Shown here piece by piece: positions 1 to 10,944 of a DNA stretch of 64,000 bases. The notes under the pieces were generated by a model, which had not been told where the DNA came from, ran no database searches, and saw only the letters and a list, made by a program, of their open reading frames with translations. The stretch lies in assembly GCF_900497805.2 (NCBI RefSeq), contig NW_020947390.1:2693145-2757144 (forward strand), in the 5' to 3' direction. The stretch is from Vombatus ursinus (taxonomy: Eukaryota; Chordata; Mammalia; Diprotodontia; Vombatidae). The first letter of the stretch is position 1; each line of letters begins with the position of its first letter. The position numbers were made by a program, and so were the translations under genes.

Positions 1-231
1 CTGGTTGTTGAAGTAGAAATGATGGGGATCATTTTAGAATTTGTGACTGAAAAGAAAGGAAAACTATGCAGTCTGATAAGCGTTCTCGATTTTGGGAGAA
101 CATGTTCAGAGAAAAGACACGTAGGATTACATGGCTTTGGAGTGACGGGAAGCTATCTAAAGAGCTTAATGTGGATTCACAGGGAATTCATTTAAAAACT
201 TAGATATTGAAAAAGCATAGAGAGAAGCAAC

Positions 232-378
232 TATATAGTGTAGTGGATGGAGCAATGGGTTTAGAGTCAGGAAGACCTGAGTTCAAATCCAGCCTCAGTC
301 ACTTACTAAATGGTGTGACCCTGAATAAGTCACTTAACCTCTACCTGCCTTACTTTCCTTAACTATAAATGGGGATTA
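232..378 (+). mobile_element. MIR/CORE-type SINE
   Basis: The sequence shows the conserved SINE blocks: a tRNA-like start (TAGTGTAGTGGATGGAGC), GACCTGAGTTCAAATCC, then GTGTGACCCTGAATAAGTCA. It lies inside the CR1/L3 remnant and is older than a recent insertion, with many changes. Confidence 0.8.
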
Positions 379-555
379 AGAAAAAACATAGAGAAAGTGG
401 AAGCAAGGGCAGGTAAGAAAGATGAAAACACAGCATGATTCTCCCAGAAATGTGAAAGTTTAGAAAGAGATAAGACTGGTAAGAAAAGCTAAGGCTAGAC
501 AAGATGGAACTTTCTAGGTATTTGAGGGAAAATGTCAAAGGGTCAGTACTACCCT

Positions 556-775
556 TTAGGGTGCATTATAAGGAAAAAAAGAAGATATAGGCAACTCTTA
601 CTTGGCTCAAGGGCTTTGGGGTCCAAGTACTTGGCTTCCAATCCTGTTTGTGACACTTACTGCTTGTGTGACCCTGGCAAGTCACTTATTCTTGGGCCTC
701 AGGTCCCAAATCTGGAAAATGAGAAGGTTAGACTAGATGGGCTGTGAGGTTCCTTCCAGGGCTAAATTTATGATA
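556..775 (+). mobile_element. Mar/THER-like CORE-SINE
   Basis: The central block TGTGACCCTGGCAAGTCACT is followed by the tail block AGACTAGATGGGCTGTGAGG and TTCCTTCCAGGGCTAAATTT, typical of the longer marsupial MIR relatives. It interrupts the CR1/L3 remnant. Confidence 0.75.
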
Positions 776-1244
776 CTGGGATTACAAAGAACAAAAATGG
801 CTAATCAGAAATTGAAACTCAAGATAAGAAAATAAGTAGTAAGAGATTGTCTAGATGCTTTGGAGATGTTCCAGCTTCTGAGCCCTGGTGAACAAAGCAG
901 AAAGAATTGAAAAGTGCAATTGCACAGATCACTGGCAGTGATCTTTGAAAGACTATGGAATTAAAAAAAAACTATAGACCAATAATCTTGACTTTGATTC
1001 TGGGAAAAATTCTAGAATGTACTATCAAAGGAGTGATTAATTTATAGAAAAAAAGTCTATGTAAGATCTTTCAGAGCTTTGTGAAGAACAATTATGCCAG
1101 AATAACTTTTTTTTCATAGATCAAATAATCTAATTAAGTGCTTACTGTATGTCAGGTACTATGTGATAGATAGGGGGTGCTATAGATAGGGTTTATCTGG
1201 AAGTCAGAAAAGCATGTGAAAAAGTCCCTCATGTTATTCTTGAG

Positions 1245-2081
1245 TGTGAGGGACCGTCTGATGTTGGCAGCTACCAGGTTGAGCGCTGTGGCAAGGGTAG
1301 GGTAAGATCTGGGTATTTTGGAAGTCGAGGCAGGGGCTGTGGTAGGCAGAGTCGTGGTGAACTGGGATGGGCTGGATACAGAGAAGCCCTGAGGCAATGG
1401 ACAGTGCTTTGTGAGATAAGCTGGGTACAAGGAAGTAGTCGGAGCTTGAGCTCCTGAGGCAAGGGGCGGTGCCACGTGGGAGTGGGACGGCAGAGGACTG
1501 AGTTCCCTCTGCTTAGTCCCCTCCCTATATGCAACGTCATCCCCAGACGCCTCTTGTGACCTTCCTGACTTCCTGGGTCCCTTTGTGCAGCACTGACCCA
1601 GACCCCTCCTCCCAGTGTCTGAGCCTGACTTCCTAGGTCACGTACTCTTGTCTATGCGCCATTCCCAGATGCCTCCTTCCTATATCCGGTCCTAGCCTCC
1701 TACGTCACTCCCTCCCCCTTGGTGTGCTAAACTCAGACAGCCCCTTCTGGTATCTGACCCTACAATCATTGGCTAGTAAGCGGGCTAGGGAGGAGGGGCG
1801 AAGTAGGTGCTTAGGAACAAGCATGGTCAGATCACACACGTGCTCTCTCCTGGCTCCTGCCCTGTTGCTCTGGCCTTGCTGCTTGGGCTTGCTATGATGG
1901 CTTGCTGTGTTGGCCTCTGAATAAAGCTCTGGTGTTGGCGCCTCCCGATGGCTCGTCTCTGTGTGGTGATCCGGCTGAGGACCGAAGACTTGGGTGTGAG
2001 TAAGACTCTGGTAGTGTGCTTCTTATTAGAGAAGTGGGTACCGGCGTACGGCTGGCAGAAGGTCGGCGTGCGGCCAGTATA
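1245..2081 (+). mobile_element. Solo LTR of an endogenous retrovirus
   Basis: A GC-richer block of about 837 bp interrupts the CR1/L3 remnant. It starts TGTGAGGGACC and has an AATAAA at 1920-1925 in plus orientation. It is flanked by CTTGAG at 1239-1244 and 2082-2087, a 6-bp target duplication. No internal retroviral genes lie next to it, so it is a solo LTR left by recombination. A 6-bp duplication fits class II (ERVK-like) integrases, but the family is not certain. It is a fossil. It is younger than the LINE it split. Confidence 0.65.
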
Positions 2082-2264
2082 CTTGAGAATGAGATGAGGA
2101 GATGTGGGCTAAACAATACAGTATGTAAGTGGTTTCAGAGTTGATTGAATGACTGCAAAGAGTAGTTATTAATGAAATTATATCACCCTGAATGGGACAC
2201 TTCAAGGGAACATTACAGGAATCTGATTGGTTCTGAGCTGCTGCTTTTTTGTGTGTGAGGCCAG

Positions 2265-2388
2265 ATTTGTGACTTGTCCAGAGTCCTACAGGTAGTAAGT
2301 GTTATGTGTCTGAGGTCAAATTTGAACTCAGGTCCTCCTGACTCCAGGGCCTGTGCTCTATCCACACCACCACCTAGCTACCCTTGTT
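2265..2388 (-). mobile_element. CORE-SINE (WALLSI/Mar1-like), antisense
   Basis: Read on the minus strand the sequence gives GGTAGCTAGGTGGTGGTGTG, the tRNA-like start of marsupial CORE-SINEs, followed by GGAGTCAGGAGGACCTGAGT. It sits in the CR1/L3 remnant just before the L1 insertion. Confidence 0.8.
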
Positions 2389-3849
2389 TGTTTGGTTTTT
2401 TTAAATCAATGATTGGAATAAAAGCATAGGTAGCATCTTTTTTTCTTGTCTTAAATATTTATTAGCAATCTTTGTCATGCTTCCCAACCATGCCCAACCC
2501 CTACTGCATATCCTGTTTTAATTTAATTTTATTTTTTAATAGTATTTTGTTTTTTTCCAGCTACATGTCAAGACAACTTTTTAGCATTAATTTGTTTTTA
2601 CAAGATTTTGAGTTCCAAATTTTTCTCTCCCCACTCCTCCCTCCCTTCTAAAAATGGTAGGCAATTTGATATAGGTTATACATATGGTATCATGTAAAAC
2701 ACATTTTCATATTAGTCACAGTTGTGAAAGAAGAAACAGATCAAAAGGAAAAAAACCCACAAAAAAGAATAAAGTAAGTGAAAAAATGCTTCCATATGCA
2801 TTCAGAGTCCATCAATTCTTTATCCTTTGTGAGTCTTTTATACTTGTCTTGGATCATTGTATTGCTGAGAAGATCTGAGTCATTCATAGTTGATCATCAC
2901 ACAATTTTGCTGATACTGTGTGCTCCTGGTTTGACTCATTTCACTTTCTATCAGTTCATACAAATACAAGTCTTTCCAGGTTTTTCTGAAATGTACCTGT
3001 TCATCATTTCTCACTGCACTATAGCATTTCATTATACTCATGTAACATAGCTTGTTCAGCCATTCCCCAATAGATGGGCATTCCTCAGTTTCCAATATTT
3101 TGCCACTAGGAAAAGGGCTGCCATAACTATTTTTGCACATGTAGGTCCTTTCCCCCTTTTTTTATGATTTCTTTGGGCTAGTAGTGGTATTGCTGGATCA
3201 AGGGGTATGCAAAGTTTGGTTGCCCTTTGGGCATAGTTTCCAATTGCTCTCCAGAATGGTTGGATCAGTTCACAACTCCATCAACAATGCATCAATGTCC
3301 CAATTTTCCCACATCCTCTCCAACATTCATAATTTCCTTTTTTTTTTGTCATGTTAGCCAATCTGATAGGTGTGAGGTGATACCTCAGAGGTTTTTAAAT
3401 CTATATTTCTCTAATCAAAAGTGATTTAGAGCACTTTTTCATATGTCTATAGATAGTTTTGATTTCTTCATCTGAAAACTGCCTGTCCATATGCTTTGCC
3501 CATTTATCAATTAAGGAATGGCTTGTATTTGCATAAATTTGACTCAGTTCTCTATATATTTGAGAAATGAGGCCTTTATCAAAGACTTGTTGTAAAGATT
3601 GTATCCCAGCTTTCTGCTTTCCTTCTAATCTTGGTTGCATTCCTTTTGTTTGTACAAAAGCTTTTCAATTTAATATGACCAAAATTATTTATTCTACATT
3701 TTGTAATGCTCTCTATCTCTTGTTTAGTCATGAATTCTTCCCCTCCCCATAGATCTAACAGGTGGGCTTTTCTTTGCTCTTCTAATTTGAGTGCTTCATT
3801 GTCTATGGTCCCTTTTTATATTACTGATTTTATTAACTTTTAGAAACAC

Positions 3850-5362
3850 AAGCATAGTTGAATATTACAACAAAAACAATAGCTAGTAGTGAGTGTGTTA
3901 AGATGATTGTAGTCCTCCACTCATCCACTATTGCATACAAAAGACAGCATTACTGGGTCCCCCCATTAAGAGGTTTGACCCTGAACCCCACCTCTGAGAT
4001 GATGCTCATCATCTATAATCTCCATTTCAATGGTATCTTCTTTCTTGAGATAGGTCAAAGTCCACTAGTTCTACCTGATCCATATCTTCAGTCTCCTCTA
4101 CTTCCTTTCTTTTAGCAGTAATTTTTTCCAACAAAGATAGCTTATCTGGTGAAAGAGAATCATTCTCTGGGAAGTTTACCTTAAATTTAATTATTAGAAT
4201 TCCTTTCTCATAAGGTTGGGTGATAAATGGGCATACCTTCATTCAGCACACATTTGATATCTCCATGTTTAACAATCTGACCAGGATGAGAAGTAATGAC
4301 TGTAGTTCTATTATCAAGAGTTATTATTGGTTTCTGAAAGCCACACAATGCTTCAACCAACTGGAATCCATATATATGAAAAGGTCCTCACCTCATCATG
4401 TAAATATAGCATTGTCCTTCTGATCTAAAGCAATGATAATATTTCCTGGCTCAAGTCCTGGCTCCTGGTCACCTTCGCCATGGAATGTTATCTTCTGCCC
4501 TTGTCAATATGAACCTCCAGAATCTTCTTCTCTTGAACAATTTCCCTTCATTACAGCTTTTACATCTGTCTTTAGGGCTGATTCATTCCCCATGTCCTTG
4601 CTATTCCATGCAAACTAATTGAATTTGCTGAACCATTCCAGGTCCTGTCTGATGAATTCTTATTTGCATTCCAGTACCTCTGCAATTGCAATAGCATTCT
4701 ACAGCTCCTTTCTTACCACCTCATCCTTCACATTTATCACAAATTACATTCTTTTGCAAAGCCAGTTTTCTTGTTGCACCATTATATAAATCTTCTAAGG
4801 TCACCAACAACTGATGAACAACATTTTTACCTCTCTGTTTCCTTTGCATTCTTCTGCCTCCTTCAAAAAACATATCAAAGATATCCATTGGAGAACCAAA
4901 GCCACCACCAGAACCACCCTCTTTGGTGGCTTGTTCTCCACCTTTGCCATATAAATCTTTTTTTTTTTTTCATCAGAAAGCACTTCATTAACTTGTGAAA
5001 TCTGCTTGAACTTTTCTCCTTCATTTGGATTTCTCTCTGGGTGATATTTTAAGGCTAGTTTTCTATATGCCTTTTTTAGTTCTTCCTGGGAGGCAGTGGG
5101 ATTTACCCCCAAAACATCATACTAAGTAGTTTCCTTCACCATTTTTTTTATAACTGGGGAGTGACTCTTGCTGCATGCCTGGTGTCGAAATGCCCACGTC
5201 CTGGGTGAGGTGAGAGGGGATCACCCAGGAGCCAGTTGGGATGTTGGGGGATTGAGTGGAAGAAAGAGAAGATTGGAGGAGGGAGACATGAGTTCTTGTG
5301 TGTGGAACTTGGGCAGCAGCAACTGCTACCCTTCACTTCTTGCCGAGTTTTCTGGAAAGTTC
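3850..5362 (-). pseudogene. DNAJA1P: DNAJA1 processed pseudogene (Hsp40 co-chaperone)
   Basis: The parent is a type I J-domain protein that stimulates Hsp70. The intronless copy starts MVKETT (ATG at 5140-5142), where a stop follows at once, then reads [20 protein letters not shown] (J-domain helix II). It ends with [29 protein letters not shown] and DQVELVDFD near 4030-4220, and a stop at 3966-3968. The HPD triplet of the J domain has become HPE, which would abolish Hsp70 stimulation. Zinc-finger cysteines survive in parts near 4600-4760. The ORF is broken by several stops and frameshifts. About 200 bp of 5' UTR is included. It lies within the antisense L1, so it was retrotransposed after that L1 inserted. 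Confidence 0.92.
5350..5362. promoter_or_regulatory. Heat-shock-element-like motif at 5' edge of DNAJA1 retrocopy
   Basis: The plus strand reads TTCTGGAAAGTTC, three perfect alternating TTC/GAA units at 2-bp spacing, the binding pattern of heat shock factor 1. It lies about 210 bp upstream of the retrocopied start codon. Activity here is unproven. Confidence 0.35.
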
Positions 5363-8160
5363 CACTATCTACCTTTTAGCAAGATGCAATTTCCTTCCTT
5401 ATCTCTTTTAATTAGGTCTGTTTTTTTGCTTTTAATTTGTCTAAGATCAGGATTACTACCCCTTCTTTTTTCTTTTTTTTACTTCAGCTGAAGCATAATA
5501 GATTCTGTTCCAGCCTCTTACCTTTACTCTATGCGTGTCTCTCTGCTTCAAGTGTATTTTTGTAAGCAACAGGGTTTAGGATTCAGGTTTTTGATCTACT
5601 CAGCTGTCTGCTTCCATTTTATGGGAGAGTTCATCCCATTCACATTCACAGTTAGCATTACTACCAGTGTATTTCCCTCCATCCTGTTCTTGATCCTGTT
5701 TGTCTTCTCTCTTTTCATCCTTTCCCACCTCACCAGTCTTTTCTTTCTGTCTACCACTTCCCCTGTTCTGCCCTCCCTTCTGTTAGTCCCTCCCCCTTTA
5801 CTTAATATCCTCCCCTTCTACTTCCCTGTCAGGTAAGATAGATTTCTATATTCAACCAATTGTGTAAATTATTCCCTCTTTGAGCTAATACTAATGAGAA
5901 TAAGGTTTAAGTGATGCTGTCACCCACTCTCCCATCTTCCTCTTCACTGTAATAGCTTTTTCATGCTCTTCATGTGAAATAACTTACCCCATTCTACCTT
6001 TCCCTTCCTTCTGCACCCAGTGTACTCCTCTTTCTCATCCCTTAATTTTTTTTATGTCATTACTTCAAATTCACCTTAACTGTTCTCTATCTATGTATAT
6101 TCCTTTCAGCTGTACTATTAGTGATACGATTTTTAAGAATTGCAAGTATCATCTTCCCATATAGGGATGTAAATGGTTTAGCTCTATTGAATTCCTTATG
6201 TTTTCTTTTCCCTTTTTACCTGTGTATGCTTCTCTTGAGTTTTTATATCGGAATTCAAATTTTTGGTTTAATTCTGGTCTCCTTATGAAAACTTGAAATC
6301 CTTCTCTTTCATTGAATGACCCTTGTTTCCCCTTGATGTATTACACTAAATTTTACTGGGATTTTTATTTTGTGATCTTTTTCTTAAGGGGATTAGTGGA
6401 TTCTTTCAGTATCCCTTTTATCCTCTGGTTCCAGATATCAAGGCAGTTTTTCTTGATAATTTCTTGAAAGATGCTGTCTAGGTCCTCCTTTTGATTATGA
6501 CTTTCAGGTAGTCCAATTATTTTGATATTGTCTCTCCTGGATCTAATTTCCAGGTCAGTTGTTTTTTCCCATGATGTGTTTTATATTTCCTTTTTTTTTT
6601 CATTCTTTTGAATTTGTTTGACTGATTCTTAATGTCTCATAGAGTCATTAACTTCCATTTGCCCAATTCTAACTTTTAAGGAGTTATTTTCCTCAATTTT
6701 ATTTTTTACTTTCTTTTCTATTTGGCCAATTGTACTTTTTAAGGAGTTGTTTTCTTCAATGGATTTTTCTACCTCCTTTTCCATTTGATCAATTCTATTT
6801 TTAAGCAGTTTTTTTTCAAGCTGTTGACTCTTTTTTCATAATTCTCTTGCATCACTCTCATTTCTTTTCTTAATTTTCTTCTATCTCTCTTATATGATTT
6901 TGAAGCTCCTTTTTGAGATCTTCCATGAGTTCTTCCTGGGCTTGTGACCACTTCCCATTTTTCTTTGGAGTTTGGCCCACGAATTATTTTGACATTGTTG
7001 TCCTCTTCTGAGTTTATGGCTTCCCTGTCACCATAATAACTTTCTGTGGTCAGATTCTATTTTTGTTGTTTTTTGCTGATTTTTTTGGCCTTTTTATTTT
7101 CTTTTAAATTTGAGCTCTGCTCCCAAGGTGTAAGGGCACTGTCTCAGGCTTCTTGTGCTAGTGTCTGCAGGCCCTGGATATTTACCTGGTGCTGCATTGA
7201 TGTTGCCCTGAGGCCCATGGGGGACCCTCATGTTTGATACTGCACTGAGGGGGCATGGTGGAGGGTGGCTGGTGTTGCTGGGTGCTATAGGGGTCTGGCA
7301 GCTTACCTGGTGCTGAGCCAGGGTCCTAGTACTGGTGTCTGGGGTATGCTGAGGCTGGTGAAGTGTTTCTTTATTTCCCTAGGGATACACTGAAACACGT
7401 GGTGGTCTGGCCACTGGCAGCTGCCTGCTTTTTAGGCACCCATTGGGTTGGTGGCTACCTGTTTGCCTGGGACTACACTGAAGAAGGTTAAGGTCTGTCC
7501 AGTGGAGATTGCCTATTTCCCTGGGGCTATGCTAAAGCATGTGGCAGTTCTCAGAGCTGGAGTCTGCCAGATCCCCTGGTTATCCTGAGGCACATGGTGG
7601 TGGGGCTTGCTGCTGGCTTGCTGGGATGCTTCCTGTCCTGGACTGAGCTCCCATTTTACCCAAGTGAGACAGACCTTTTCTGTTGATCTTCCAACTTTCT
7701 TAGGCTCAATGATTGTTTTACCTCATCTTTTTTGCTGATTCTGCTATTCCAGGATTTGTTTTGGGATACTATTTTATGGTTGTTTGGAGGTGAATATGGA
7801 ACAGTTACAGTGATTTACTGCTTACTCCACCATCTTGGCTCATGGACATCCCCTTCATAGACAGCATCTTTATGGAATTTTCCAATGATACAATGCTGGC
7901 AACAGAGCTAATGTGTTGTATTATAGAGTTAGGACAGGTTAGAATGTTCCAAGATGTAAAGATAAAGTCTTGCACTAGAATTAAATAAATTGCTCCACAA
8001 GTATAAACTGGGGGAAGCATTAATAGATAACAGTTTGTCTTTAAAAGATCTGGGGGTTTTAATGAATTGAAAGCTCAATAGAAATCAAAAGAGTAATATG
8101 TGAATAAAAACATAATACAATCTTTGAACGCATTAAACTCAGCATAGATGGCAGCCCTTG

Positions 8161-8715
8161 TCAAATGACCTTTAGAATGTTATTTTCCCTTCTAGATTTC
8201 ACATATGAGAAAAGAAAACAATAAGCTATCTCTATTCTAATTTCAGCTTTGAGGGAGAAGGTATTAGGGAAAAAAAGAGTGGGGAAAGAGAGAACTTGAG
8301 CCCAATAAAGAGAAGGCAATTACAAGATTATCATCATCTTTATCTCTTAGAGAGATAGTGAAATGGATGAAAGGACTAATTTGGAAGGGAGAAATTTAGA
8401 AAAATTTGAGAGAAATGGAAGAAAAAATTTAAGAACACTCTCCAGGCCCAGATATGTGTCCAGATTCTACTATAGATATTTGCATTTTTGCCACAACCCA
8501 ATGACTATTATCTGTGTTCTAAGTATAGTTTGATCTATTGAAGTAGAAGATGATGAGACCAGAGGAAAGACTTTATACTTTAGGTTGTTAGGGAGACTAA
8601 AGGATTCTAAAAAGAAACGGTGACAAAGGGATAAAAGAGTGATGTGGAGGAGAGGAAATTTTAACATTGTCAGTATTATAATGGATAGAAGAGTGTTACA
8701 CAGAGGAGAAAAAGA
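8161..8715. other. Unassigned AT-rich stretch
   Basis: This stretch may be further decayed CR1/L3 LINE sequence linking the two neighbouring remnants, but I find no motif that proves it. No coding signal is visible. Confidence 0.4.
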
Positions 8716-9335
8716 AGAAAAAGGGCACCTATACAATTAGAATTTAAAAACAGATTTTAGGCTCTTCCTTAAGAAGAGAGATCTGGATGTTCTAAGACAT
8801 AAAAATCTGCTTGTCTTCCAAAAAATGAAACAGTAGAGTCACAGAAGCTATCAAGTGAGAGACCATCCAGTAAGGAGCAGAGGAAAAAGAAGAAAAGTAG
8901 TAATTTCCTGCTGAGGAGCCCTCAGGCAGCTATAGACTGACTTGATAACATCGATTGAAGGGATTGTTGCCTTCCTGGGCACATATGCAAAACACAAAAA
9001 TGAACCTTCCAAAACTACTCACTTCTGGTGATTCATTTGAGTACAAATGACACTCCCAGAAGGAACTTAAAAAGTATTGTCAAAGAGTATGAAGTCTTAG
9101 GTAAGAAACTGAAGACCATAAAGGCAAAGGTGTTTTGCTTATTTTTGCTCCTTAAAGGCAAGGGATGCAGAAGAGAAAAATTAATCTGGGAAGTGAACAG
9201 CTGGATACAAATGTGGTATCAGAGAATAAGATTGGATTTCTGGATCATGGATTGTAATATAGGGCTGAAAAACTTCTGGTTGGAGTCAGAATATGACTAA
9301 CAAAAGCTGGTAAGAATGTATTTGCAAGACTAGCC
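8716..9335 (+). mobile_element. CR1/L3-like LINE, ORF1 esterase-domain remnant
   Basis: Translation at 9028-9300 reads MIHLSTNDTPRRNLKSIVKE and then REKLIWEVNSWIQMW. The first block matches the GTND motif of the SGNH-hydrolase (esterase) domain found in ORF1 of CR1-clade LINEs, with Gly replaced by Ser. The element continues beyond the following L1 at about 15485-16160. Its last 180 bp recur inverted at 10615-10801. Confidence 0.65.
9153..9335 (+). repeat. Left arm of inverted repeat (CR1/L3 sequence)
   Basis: This arm pairs with 10615-10801 in reverse complement at roughly 90 percent identity by eye over about 183 bp. It ends at the 5' junction of the next L1 (GACTAGCCAT). Confidence 0.85.
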
Positions 9336-10614
9336 ATAATAGCAGAGTAGGAAGAGGCGGTACAGCTCAGCTTCCTCTCACAATTGTTCCAAAAAGACCT
9401 TGAAAATACAAGATTGAGCTCTTATCAGGAAAACTAAGAAAATAACCACAATGATCCCCCACTTACCCCTCAAACCTGGTCAGCATAGGGAAAGGGGTCT
9501 GCAGATACAGGGAATGGTATCTAGCCAGAAGAATGCTGTGCAGAGCCTTCCAGTTCAGGGACTGAATGAGGGCCTGTACCTGTTTACTAGGGTAAAAAGA
9601 GGTTCCAGATTCAGCACAGAGGACCTGGCTTTGTGCATAGGGCAAGAATTAGTGTCAACTGATAGCTCTGGCAGTCATACCCTAAAGTTGAGTCCTTAGT
9701 GAAGACTAAGGAAGTGTTTAGAAGTAGAGGACCAGAACAAGGATTAGTCACTAGCTAAGACTGTGTAACAAGCAAGAAGCAGGAACAGAAGCAAGCATCA
9801 ACTGTGTCTCTGATACCAGGAGCAGAGTGGGGCACCTCAGATTTAGCTCCCAGCCCAGACCAAAACCTGCTGTGAAATAACCAGGGCAGGGAGCTTAGAC
9901 CAAAAGGGAGCCTGTAGTTATGTGACTTTGAACCTGTAGAGCTTTCCAGGTAGCTGACAATGATTGGATTTATAGCAGCAGTCTACTGAATCTTCAACCA
10001 GAGGCATGTCCACAATTATATTGCTCAGACTCAAACCTAGTAGGAGCTTGCAAAGCTCAGACTAGGAAGGCAGTAACCAGATTTTGTCCAGAATCAGATG
10101 GTTGTGAGGATACTGAAAGCTTACAAGTTTCTAGCTTGAACTATCCTTTGAAATCCTCAAAGAATATAACTGAAAACATGGACAAAGTAGTGATAGGACC
10201 AAAGAGAACAAGAAATAAAATTTATTTGGTCCAGACTAAGAACTGTGGTCCAGACATTCATCTCAGAAGAGCCTAGTTCTAAGGTAAAATCCAAAGTTCA
10301 GATATAAGGTTGGAATAATGAATAAAAAAAGAATCCTACCACATAGAACTTTTATGGTGACAAGAATTCCCAAGACAGAAACATGGAAGAAGAGAATGAC
10401 TCCAAACTATCTATAAGCAAAGACTCAATGAAAAACAGCTTGTATAGAAGGTCAACTAGAATTCCTGGAAGAAATAAAGATAAAAAAAAGCATTAAAATA
10501 ATTTTACAAATGAAATAAGAGTGCTAAAGGAAAGAATTGGAAAAGAAATGAGAGGTATAGAGGAAACACTTGGAAGGAGAATTAATAGCTTAGCATAAGA
10601 AATATGAGACCAGA

Positions 10615-10801
10615 ATGGCTAGTTTTGCAAATACATTCTTACCAGCCTTTGTTAATCATATTCTGACTCTGACCAGAAGTTTTTCAGCCCCATATTGTAA
10701 TCCATGATCCAGAAATCTAAATCTTGTTCTCTTGCACTACATTTATATCCAGCTGTTCACTTCCCAGATTAATTTTTTCTCTTCTGCATCGCTTGCCTTT
10801 C
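10615..10801 (-). repeat. Right arm of inverted repeat (CR1/L3 sequence, antisense)
   Basis: The reverse complement of this stretch repeats 9153-9335, including GATCCATGATTTCTGG-type and ATATGAYTAACAAA blocks. It starts at the same base at which the left arm meets L1. It sits directly upstream of the U6-L1 chimera. Confidence 0.85.
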
Positions 10802-10837
10802 AAAATTGGAATGGGCCAAATAGAAACAAATGATTCT

Positions 10838-10944
10838 GTACTTGCTTTAGCAACACATATACCTAAATTGGAACTATACAAAGAAGATTAGCATAACCAC
10901 TGCACAAAGATGACATGAAGTTTGTCAAGTGTTCCATGCTTTTT
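10838..10944 (+). pseudogene. RNU6-related: U6 snRNA pseudogene fused to L1
   Basis: The 107-bp stretch aligns end to end with U6 spliceosomal RNA: GTACTTGCTTTAGCAACACA at the 5' end, GAAGATTAGCAT in the middle and GTTCCATGCTTTT at the 3' end. It carries many changes, for example in the ACAGAGA region (ACAAAGA) and in the 3' stem. No proximal sequence element or TATA box at the canonical spacing is apparent upstream, so it is not an expressed U6 gene. The L1 fragment begins at its 3' end without a gap. Confidence 0.93.

Larger units (their letters stand above)
2441..7848 (-). mobile_element. L1 LINE, antisense, internally deleted, with DNAJA1 retrocopy inside
   Basis: The 5' end is at about 7848, where the minus strand reads GAGCCAAGATGGTGGAG, the start of marsupial L1 5' UTRs. 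The 5' UTR runs to about 7000 and ORF1 coiled-coil remnants lie at about 6130-6990 (residues MRVMQENYEKRVNSL). The pyrimidine-rich (plus strand) spacer is at about 5700-6100, and the ORF2 start is near 5660 (LTVNVNGMNSPIK). The C-terminal part of ORF2 is at 2445-3830 (SLIDKWAKHMDRQFSDEE; ECPSIGEWLN). Most of the reverse transcriptase region is absent. Flanks share CATAGRYAGCATCTTT near 2428 and 7856, a likely target duplication in the CR1/L3 element. The element is dead, with many stops. Confidence 0.85.
1..8160 (+). mobile_element. CR1/L3-like LINE remnant, opened by later insertions
   Basis: Pieces of one old non-LTR element occur in order at about 1-231, 379-555, 776-1244, 2082-2240, 2400-2440 and 7849-8160. 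Translation near 960-1120 gives the stretch between endonuclease and polymerase (NYRPIILT). 1190-1244 and 2082-2170 match the palm region. 7880-7910 gives FSNDTMLA, a decayed form of the FADDTKL catalytic motif. 7930-8140 follows with the downstream stretch of these elements. The two sides of each gap join smoothly, which supports one element rather than several. No open frame survives. The family call (CR1 clade, L3-like) rests on motif order and remembered consensus. Confidence 0.7.

Noticed and set aside
4801-5112. Open frame of 103 codons with a J domain as a functional gene
   Set aside because: It is one piece of a broken intronless DNAJA1 copy; a stop follows the sixth codon of the true start and HPD is mutated.
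10838-10944. Expressed U6 snRNA gene
   Set aside because: Many changes in conserved U6 positions, no visible PSE/TATA arrangement, and fusion to L1.
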